Below, in pieces: positions 13,712 through 18,871 of a DNA stretch of 18,871 bases. The stretch is from JBIQLO01 sp044464175 (lineage in GTDB: Bacteria > Planctomycetota > Phycisphaerae > Tepidisphaerales > Tepidisphaeraceae): the NCBI GenBank assembly GCA_044464175.1, contig JBIQLO010000064.1, forward strand, positions 1 to 18,871. The letters are read 5' to 3'. The notes under the pieces were generated by a model. The model was not told the origin of the DNA, ran no database searches, and worked only from the letters and a program-made list of their open reading frames with translations. The translations under genes were made by a program, and so were the position numbers. The first letter of the stretch is position 1. Every line of letters begins with the position of its first letter.

Positions 13712-13912
13712 TTACCTCGTCTTTCGATCCTCCAGGCGAATAAACGCCGGTCGAAAGTTATCGCCTACCCAAGCCGAAAATTCTCTCTCCAATTCACCTT
13801 CTTCTTTCGCTATACACTCGTGGCATAAATGCCGCTGCTGCATCTGTCCGTCTTTGATCTCCGTCAAATGGACATCGGCGGGCCTGCGGCATTTTTCGCA
13901 TACCTCGACCAT
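13712..13912 (-). CDS. Small McsA-like zinc-ribbon protein
   Basis: A 66-residue protein with C5-x2-C8 and C30-x2-C33 (CEKC ... CHEC), a zinc ribbon. The surrounding text (CRRPADVHLTEIKDG and RHLCHECIAKEEGE) closely follows the N-terminal zinc finger of McsA, the activator of the McsB arginine kinase and Clp-related stress system, and related UvrB-linked proteins. The rest of McsA is missing and no mcsB or clpC lies nearby, so it is a stand-alone finger. It starts 6 bases after the stop of the upstream pilB-like gene and ends 11 bases before pilT. No good ribosome site is present, which suggests translational coupling. Its fixed place between two motor ATPases suggests a filament-related regulatory role, but that is inference. 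Confidence 0.8.
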   Translation of the reverse strand: MVEVCEKCRRPADVHLTEIKDGQMQQRHLCHECIAKEEGELEREFSAWVGDNFRPAFIRLEDRKTR

Positions 13913-13918
13913 ATAACG

Positions 13919-15694
13919 TCAACCCGTCACAATTCCTTCCACCTGGGCGACCTTCACGACCTCCTCGGCCGTGGTGGTGCCGGCCAGGACCTTCAGCCGC
14001 CCGTCGGCCAGGAGGCTCTTCATGCCGCTGGCCAGGGCGGCCTTGCGGAGCTTGTTGGTGGGGACACGGCTGAAGGCCATTTCCCGCAATTCGTTGTTCA
14101 TCTGCATCAGTTCAAAGATGCCCAGGCGCCCCCGGAAGCCGGTGGCGGAGCAGTAGTCGCAGCCGCGCGGCTTGTAGAGCTTTTTGTCCTTGAGGTCGTC
14201 GGGGTTGATGCCGGCGAGCTTGAGCCACATGGGGTCGGGGTCCTCATCCACGACCTTGCACTTGGGGCACAGGACGCGCACCAGGCGCTGGGCCATGACG
14301 GCCTGAATGGAACTGGCGACCAGGAACGGCTTGATGCCCATGTCGATCAGTCGGGTGATGGCGCTGGGGGCGTCGTTGGTGTGCAGCGTGGAGAAGACCA
14401 GGTGGCCGGTGAGGGCGGCCTGGATGGCCACCTCGGCCACCTCCATGTCGCGGATTTCGCCGACGAGGATGATGTTGGGCGCCTGGCGGAGCATGGCGCG
14501 AAGAATCTTGCCGAACGTCAGCCCGATGTTCTCGCGCACCTGGCACTGATTGATGCCGGCGAAGTTGTATTCGACCGGGTCCTCGGCGGTGATGATCTTC
14601 TTGTCCGGGCGGTTGAGCTCATTGAGCGCGCCGTACAGCGTGGTGGTCTTGCCCGAGCCGGTGGGGCCGGTGACCAGAAAGATGCCGTTGGGGCGCTTGA
14701 TAATCTTTTGAAACTGCTTGTAGTCATCCTCCTCGAAGCCCAGGTTCTGGATGCCGATGCGCACCGAGTCGGGGCGCAGAATACGCAGCACGACCGACTC
14801 GCCGTGGTAGGCGGGCAGGGAACTGACGCGGAAGTCGATGTTGGCCTTGTCGATGTTGAGCTTGATGCGCCCGTCCTGGGGAAGGCGCTTTTCGGCGATG
14901 TCGATGCCGGCCATGATCTTGAGGCGGCTGATGAGGGGGCCCTTCATCTTCAGGGGGATGCGGTCGCGCACGACGCACTCGCCGTCGATGCGGTAGCGCA
15001 CCTGGATGCGGTCCTTCATCGGCTCGATGTGGATGTCCGAGGCGCGGTTGCGGACGGCCTCGGTGATCATCGCCTGCACGAGCTTGATGATGGGGGCCTG
15101 CGTGGCGTCGCCGGCGTCCTCGCCCATGCCCGTGATGTCGATGGACTTGTCGATGGAGCGGTCCACCGACTTGTCCATGGAGCGGTCCATGGATTTGTCC
15201 ATGGAGGAGGCCAGGCGGTCGAGCGTGGCGTCCATCGTCTTGTCGATGGTGCCGCGCGCGGTGGTGTTGAACATCTCATCCTGGATGCTCTTGATGCGCC
15301 CCTTGCTGGCCAGGACCGGCTTGAGTTCCTTGTTGAGGCGGAAGCGGAGAATGTCGAGCATCTCCAGGTCCAGGGGGTCGTGGATGGCGACCTTCATGCG
15401 CCCGTTTTCCGAGCCCAGGGGCAGGATCAGATGCTTGCGCATCAGATCGTCGGGAATCAGTTCGGCGGCGTTGGGAGGGACGGAATCCTTCTCCAGATCG
15501 AAGTATTCCATGTTGTACTGGGTCGCCAGCGCCTTATAGACATGGGTTTCAGTACACAGGTGCAGATCGATCAGGGCCTCGCCCAGACGCAGGTTCTTGG
15601 TTTTGGCGTGTTCCAGCGCCTTCTGGACGTCCGCGGCGGTGAGAATCCCCCATTCCACCAGAATCTCCCCCAGCTTCTTTTGGGTTCTTGCCAT
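13919..15694 (-). CDS. pilB: PilB/GspE-type filament assembly ATPase with tandem xDxS repeat linker
   Basis: A 591-residue motor ATPase. The ATG at 15694 is chosen because the MshEN-like domain starts right after it (KKLGEILVEWGILT and RLGEALIDLHLC, up to about residue 60). The frame is open to 16099, but that part has no family resemblance. A degenerate four-residue repeat (SMDK, SMDR, SVDR, SIDK units) spans about 150-187. Then come Walker A GPTGSGKT (343-350), Asp box TAEDPVE (369-375), Walker B (403-416), His box GHLVFSTLHTNDA (430-442) and the zinc cysteines C476/C479 and C512/C515. Walker B reads RQAPNIILVGEIRD, so both aspartates of the usual RQDPD are replaced while the glutamate stays. 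No strong ribosome site is visible. It is the first gene of the pilB-zinc ribbon-pilT-pilB operon. Confidence 0.92.
   Translation of the reverse strand: MARTQKKLGEILVEWGILTAADVQKALEHAKTKNLRLGEALIDLHLCTETHVYKALATQYNMEYFDLEKDSVPPNAAELIPDDLMRKHLILPLGSENGRMKVAIHDPLDLEMLDILRFRLNKELKPVLASKGRIKSIQDEMFNTTARGTIDKTMDATLDRLASSMDKSMDRSMDKSVDRSIDKSIDITGMGEDAGDATQAPIIKLVQAMITEAVRNRASDIHIEPMKDRIQVRYRIDGECVVRDRIPLKMKGPLISRLKIMAGIDIAEKRLPQDGRIKLNIDKANIDFRVSSLPAYHGESVVLRILRPDSVRIGIQNLGFEEDDYKQFQKIIKRPNGIFLVTGPTGSGKTTTLYGALNELNRPDKKIITAEDPVEYNFAGINQCQVRENIGLTFGKILRAMLRQAPNIILVGEIRDMEVAEVAIQAALTGHLVFSTLHTNDAPSAITRLIDMGIKPFLVASSIQAVMAQRLVRVLCPKCKVVDEDPDPMWLKLAGINPDDLKDKKLYKPRGCDYCSATGFRGRLGIFELMQMNNELREMAFSRVPTNKLRKAALASGMKSLLADGRLKVLAGTTTAEEVVKVAQVEGIVTG
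15134..15247 (-). repeat. Degenerate 12-bp tandem repeats in the pilB coding region
   Basis: About nine degenerate copies of a 12-base unit (on the plus strand of the type TTGTCCATGGAG / CGGTCCATGGAT) run through the linker codons. They encode x-D-x-S tetrapeptides with a hydrophobic residue every fourth position. Units alternate K and R, so the best repeat period is 24 bases in the middle of the run. Confidence 0.75.
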
Positions 15695-15840
15695 GAGTGT
15701 CAATCCCGGTTGCTGAATTATCGTGCGTTTTTCCGGCCCGGCTGGTTCCCTGCCTCCTTCCCACCCTGCTTCTGCGGCATTTCCTTCCAGGGGCGCGGAC
15801 CGGGCCGGTTCCAATCGCCATGGTTCCCGATGTGACAGGT

Positions 15841-15885
15841 AGTCTACCCCGTTGCATCGGCAGCCACAAGGAATTTTTAATAATA
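15841..15885 (-). promoter_or_regulatory. Candidate promoter with UP-like element for the pilus ATPase operon
   Basis: On the minus strand TTGTGG (15869-15864) and TAGACT (15846-15841) are 17 bases apart. The AT-rich run TATTATTAAAAATTCC (15885-15870) lies immediately upstream like an UP element. The start would be near 15834, leaving a leader of about 140 bases. TATTAT could instead be the -10 box of another start, but no fitting -35 box accompanies it. Confidence 0.4.
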
Positions 15886-15985
15886 CGTCGCCCGCGGAGG
15901 GAGGGTTCCGGTCAAGCGGCCCGAAGGAGTGTGACAGGATGGAGGGAGGGAATTGACGGGCTGGAGCAAAACGCCTGGGACGCCC

Positions 15986-16009
15986 CAGATCGGCGGGCCC
16001 GCCAATCTG
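15986..16009. repeat. 24-bp palindrome without loop
   Basis: CAGATCGGCGGG (15986-15997) is followed directly by CCCGCCAATCTG (15998-16009), complementary at 11 of 12 positions. The mismatch is a possible G-T wobble in RNA. It lies about 90 bases past the leftward gene that ends at 16101. Confidence 0.6.
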
Positions 16010-16029
16010 CGCTTTGGGCATGGCAGCCG

Positions 16030-16058
16030 CACAGGTCCTGGAGGACCACAACCTGTGG
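16030..16058. repeat. Overlapping, mutually exclusive hairpins
   Basis: Three stems compete in 29 bases: CACAGGT/ACCTGTG (16030-16036 with 16051-16057), GGTCCT/AGGACC (16034-16039 with 16042-16047) and CCACA/TGTGG (16046-16050 with 16054-16058). Such overlap is seen in attenuators and in REP-like elements; which applies is unknown. Confidence 0.5.
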
Positions 16059-16100
16059 CACCCGGATTTTTCTGCCCGTAAGTGTGGGGCCAGACCCAAT

Positions 16101-17624
16101 TTATGAGTTTTTCTGGCACATTCCCAGCCGGGCCTGGGCGCGCTTCAGGTACATTTCGTACTCGTGGCGGTCATCCTGGTGCATGTCGTACTGGTTCCGC
16201 TGCTTCTCCATCTGATCGACGCGGCTGAGGATCTGGGCGTAGTCGCTGAAGGGGATGCGGTTGGGCTGATCGTCGTTCAGGTCGGACTTGTCGTGCCCCT
16301 GGGGCAAGGCCTTGAGGAGGATGTCCTCATCGACATAGTGCTGAAGGATGATCTGCTGGTTCTTGTAGATCGCCTGCTGATAGGCCCCGGCCGCCTCCTT
16401 GAGCAAGGCGGCCTTCTCCTGCCCCTTGGCGCTGATGGCCTTGAGGTAGGCCAGGTCGCCCGAGAGGAGGTGGTCCATCATCTTCAGATGCTCAATGTGG
16501 GCCAGATAGGTGAAGAGATTGATCTTGTACTTGTCCAGATGCCGCCAGTATTCCTTCTGGGCATCCTTGATCAGGTGGAGCGTGCGCTGGGCGCTCCACA
16601 CAGCGCCGTCGTACGCGGCGGTGTCATTCACCGTGGCATCGGGCGCGAGGGTGGCGTCGGCCGTCTCCATCTCCAGCCGCTCGGAGGGGATCGGCTTGCC
16701 GAACGCCTGCAGCTCGAAGCGCCGCTCGCGGCCCCAGTCGGCCTCGGCCCACCCCTTGAGCGCCAGGGCGGGGCGGCTGTCGATGACCAGGTCGGATAGC
16801 TGGATGTGGCGCTGGCCGTGGGACTGCATGACCTGGGCGCGTTTGTAGTAGTTGTACGCCAGGGCCAGGGGGGAGAGGCCGTAGGGGAACGGCTCGTACG
16901 GCTGGAGATACTGGAGCTCGGCGCCGGTGTTCCACTCCTCGCCCGGCTTCAAATCGCTGGGACGGGGGCGGGTGACTTCCAGGTACTGGGGCAGAATGTT
17001 TCCCTTGGCGTCCAGCATCGGGTCCAGTTCGAGCCGGCGCCAGCCCGGATCGCCCTTGCGGAGCTTCTGCGGATCGACATGCGGCTTCGTCTCCTCGCGA
17101 ACGCGGCGGCGGTAGTAGTCCTTTTCCGCGCTGTTGCCCAGCTTGTCAAAGTAGACCTGGGCGATGGCGGCGACGATGTTGATGTCGTTGGGACGCTGGC
17201 GATCGACGCTGTGGGCGTAGTCCAGGGCCCCCAGGATGGTCAGATACTTATTGGAGAGGCTGGCCATCTGGACCGAGAGGTTGTAGGCCTTGTTCCAGAT
17301 TTGAAACAGGTGGACGGTGTCGAACTCCGGCTGCAGCAGGCGAATCCACTCGATCTGGGTCTCGACCCCTTCGAGGTTGTGCTCGTTCTTCTGGGATTCG
17401 CTGTTCATCCAGAGGAACATGACCAGCGGCCCGCGCAGGCCGCCCAGCAGCAGCGCCAGGGCGAAGCTGTTCATGCGGCTGACGGAGGAGCCGGAGGCGT
17501 AGGAGGGGCCGCGATCGCCGTAGATCGCCTGGTTGCGATCGTACTGGACCCACTGGCGGGTGGCCGCCGATGCGGCCAGGGCGACGATGAGGACCACGGC
17601 AATGAGAATACGCCCTCGCTTCAC
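16101..17624 (-). CDS. Membrane-anchored conserved protein of unknown function with GGLRG segment
   Basis: A 507-residue protein beginning with a GTG codon at 17624, supported by AAGGAGG 7 bases upstream. Residues 5-21 form a membrane anchor or signal. A second hydrophobic segment (52-73) contains LLLGGLRGPLVMFLWMNSE. The following part (EWIRLLQPEFDTVHLFQIWN, then KAYNLSV) recalls a family I have seen in planctomycetes and verrucomicrobia with a GGFRG...LW...W...HAWN pattern and helical, TPR-like repeats. The function is not known to me. The C-terminal half is helical and rich in charged residues. Its start overlaps the stop of the ABC-2-type permease gene (GTGA), so the two are translated together, and it may be an accessory of that transporter. 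It is probably anchored in the inner membrane with its bulk outside the cytoplasm. Confidence 0.75.
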   Translation of the reverse strand: MKRGRILIAVVLIVALAASAATRQWVQYDRNQAIYGDRGPSYASGSSVSRMNSFALALLLGGLRGPLVMFLWMNSESQKNEHNLEGVETQIEWIRLLQPEFDTVHLFQIWNKAYNLSVQMASLSNKYLTILGALDYAHSVDRQRPNDINIVAAIAQVYFDKLGNSAEKDYYRRRVREETKPHVDPQKLRKGDPGWRRLELDPMLDAKGNILPQYLEVTRPRPSDLKPGEEWNTGAELQYLQPYEPFPYGLSPLALAYNYYKRAQVMQSHGQRHIQLSDLVIDSRPALALKGWAEADWGRERRFELQAFGKPIPSERLEMETADATLAPDATVNDTAAYDGAVWSAQRTLHLIKDAQKEYWRHLDKYKINLFTYLAHIEHLKMMDHLLSGDLAYLKAISAKGQEKAALLKEAAGAYQQAIYKNQQIILQHYVDEDILLKALPQGHDKSDLNDDQPNRIPFSDYAQILSRVDQMEKQRNQYDMHQDDRHEYEMYLKRAQARLGMCQKNS

Positions 17625-18871
17625 GGCGCAACCTCCTTGTTTTTGAGGATGACATAGGCGGCCACCCCCAGCGGCAGGCCGAACATCAGCAGCACCTGGA
17701 GCGATTCGAGCAGGACCGACGCCGAGACGCTCACGCCCTGGGCGATCTGCTCGGTGGAGGCGAACTTGGAGATATCCGGCAGGACCACCGCCATGCCGTT
17801 GAGCGCTTTGGCCATGGCATCCACCGACTTGCTGACCACTTTGGCGGTGCTGGGGTCCTGGAAGCCGAAATCAGTCACAATGTAATTGCCCGCCCCCGGT
17901 CCCAGTGAGTCGCCCAGTTGCTGGACGCCCCAGTGACCCAGAAGGATCACCAGCGTCAGCACGACGGCGATGGGCCAGGAGACAAAGGTGCTGCAGAAGA
18001 TCGCCACGACGATGACCAGGATCGCCATGAGCCACATGATCAGCAGGCTCTTGAAGAGGTTCCAGACAAAGGGCTGGTTGGCGGTGACCATGCGAAGGGA
18101 ATCCGCCCGCAGTCCCAGCCAGTGCCCGCTGGTCCGCGACTGAATCTCCACGTCGAAATTCCCGCCGGCGACGGCCTCGGCCGGGACGCTGATATAGGTG
18201 GTCCGCATGCTCTCGGGGCGGGCGATGACGGCGGGGAAGCGCTTGCCGCTGCCGAGGTTGTGGAACACCAGCGACACATCGGTGATGTCGGAGCGGGTTT
18301 CGCTGGCATCCTGGTCACGCTCGATATTGGCGCGCATCTCAAAGGGGACCTGCCCCTGGGTGATATCGGAAGTGTTGCTGTCGCGGAAGCGGTAGACGGC
18401 CGTGGCGGTCTGGCTTTCTCCGCCGCGCAGCTGCTCGCCGTAGGTGCCGCTGCGCCCGCGGAAGATGGGAGCCGCCGGCTCGGCCGGGTTGTCGGCCGAG
18501 GGGGCGGGATTGAGGATCCGCCCCGGCGCGCCGTTGATGCCGGGGATGTACAACTGCACCGGCCGAGGCCCGACCTTGTAGGTCACGCCCTCGCCCACGC
18601 CCTCCACCATGACAAAGACACGCAGCTTTCCGTCGGGGGGAATGTGCTGGGCCATCGACATCGTGTGGTCGGGGCTAACGTAAAGCTGGGCGGGCTGGCC
18701 CGAGGCCAGCGGCGGCAGATCGGCCGGCTTGCCATCATTGAAGTAGTTGGGAGCGACCAGGGTATATCGGTGGGAACTGAGCAGCTGAACCTGAACGCGC
18801 GGCGTGGCGACCTTGGGCGCCGGGGCGGGCGGTTCGGCCGCGGGGGCGGTGGTCGCGGCGGTGGTGGGGGC
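17621..18871 (-). CDS. ABC-2-type transport permease-like protein, C-terminal part (partial at right edge)
   Basis: The frame is open from 17621 to the right edge, so the start lies outside the window. Methionine at 18661 is internal: in-frame sequence upstream continues with YTLVAPNYFNDGKPADLPP and an A/P/T-rich stretch. The visible part is a large extracytoplasmic beta-rich domain, then a membrane segment cluster (SLLIMWLMAILVIVVAIFCS and WPIAVVLTLVILLGHWGV), a soluble loop (DISKFASTEQIAQGVSV) and a last membrane helix ending KNKEVAP. The final segments match the C-terminal layout of NosY/ABC-2-type permeases found in planctomycetes. An ATPase partner would be expected further right, beyond the window. 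The permease is coupled by a 4-base GTGA overlap to the downstream gene. The substrate is unknown. Confidence 0.7.
   Translation of the reverse strand, partial: APTTAATTAPAAEPPAPAPKVATPRVQVQLLSSHRYTLVAPNYFNDGKPADLPPLASGQPAQLYVSPDHTMSMAQHIPPDGKLRVFVMVEGVGEGVTYKVGPRPVQLYIPGINGAPGRILNPAPSADNPAEPAAPIFRGRSGTYGEQLRGGESQTATAVYRFRDSNTSDITQGQVPFEMRANIERDQDASETRSDITDVSLVFHNLGSGKRFPAVIARPESMRTTYISVPAEAVAGGNFDVEIQSRTSGHWLGLRADSLRMVTANQPFVWNLFKSLLIMWLMAILVIVVAIFCSTFVSWPIAVVLTLVILLGHWGVQQLGDSLGPGAGNYIVTDFGFQDPSTAKVVSKSVDAMAKALNGMAVVLPDISKFASTEQIAQGVSVSASVLLESLQVLLMFGLPLGVAAYVILKNKEVAP

Larger units (their letters stand above)
15695..16100. other. Non-coding leader and palindrome-rich region upstream of the pilus ATPase operon
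   Basis: No gene is supported in these 406 bases. The part next to pilB holds a probable promoter (15841-15885) and an untranslated leader of about 140 bases containing the small palindrome ACCGGGCCGGT (15799-15809). The distal part holds several strong inverted repeats (15986-16009 and 16030-16058). No classic terminator for the leftward gene that ends at 16101 was seen, so either the palindromes end that transcript or read-through occurs. Confidence 0.45.

Noticed and set aside
15134..15247. CRISPR-like array
   Set aside because: The 12-bp repeats are contiguous and in frame within a protein linker, with no spacers of constant length.
15695..15834. Cyclic-di-GMP (GEMM) riboswitch in the pilB leader
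   Set aside because: The location would make sense, but the conserved GEMM sequence blocks and paired stems were not found.
13829..15835. Plus-strand ORF of 668 codons antisense to the other pilB
   Set aside because: Shadow of the ATPase gene, with repeated H/V/D/G composition and no signal of a protein family.
15695..16099. N-terminal extension of the upstream pilB-like ATPase
   Set aside because: The frame stays open, but the sequence has no resemblance to the family, contains palindromes and a probable promoter, and the MshEN-like domain begins directly at the ATG at 15694.

Overview
The window is GC-rich (roughly two thirds G+C by eye) and looks like a chromosomal segment from a planctomycete, most likely of the Phycisphaerae type. 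The clues are a pseudopilin with an FTLVELLVVIGI N-terminus and a C-terminal H-x(n)-DG motif, a GntR-LacI hybrid regulator joined to it, a Gfo/Idh/MocA subfamily with a GLDTSH / IDKP signature, and a split set of type IV pilus ATPases. Lentisphaerota or Verrucomicrobiota cannot be excluded from the sequence alone. No tRNA, rRNA, CRISPR array, integrase or transposase was seen.

Layout. (1) 1-5595 is a carbohydrate-type locus. A secreted protein with a CBM9-like domain and a probable TIM-barrel glycosidase-like region (146-3229, minus) diverges from a GntR-LacI type sensor-regulator (3387-4619, plus). The regulator's last codons overlap the start of a pseudopilin gene (4594-5535, plus). The divergent intergenic region carries a near-consensus promoter overlapped by a perfect 7+1+7 palindrome, a plausible operator. 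A strong bidirectional terminator closes the block. (2) 5624-7628 (minus) holds two consecutive Gfo/Idh/MocA oxidoreductases, probably one operon for sugar or polyol metabolism. (3) 8060-9475 (minus) is an AmtB ammonium channel with a convincing sigma-54 promoter and its own terminator. (4) 9865-15694 (minus) reads, in transcription order, PilB-like ATPase, a 66-residue McsA-like zinc ribbon, PilT, a second PilB-like ATPase and a BFN-domain protein. The first four are tightly packed. No platform protein (PilC) lies in the window. (5) 16101-18871 (minus) holds the C-terminal part of an ABC-2-type permease running off the right edge, coupled by a GTGA overlap to a membrane-anchored protein of unknown function.

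How it may work together. The left block reads as a substrate-inducible unit in which a sugar-sensing regulator controls a secreted carbohydrate-binding enzyme and a pseudopilin. The right block supplies motor ATPases for type IV filaments. Both PilB-like proteins carry MshEN-type N-terminal motifs that suggest cyclic-di-GMP input. That these motors assemble this pseudopilin is inference. Four intergenic areas hold strong inverted repeats or repeats not explained by genes: 53-109, 7689-7968, 9750-9836 and 15986-16058.
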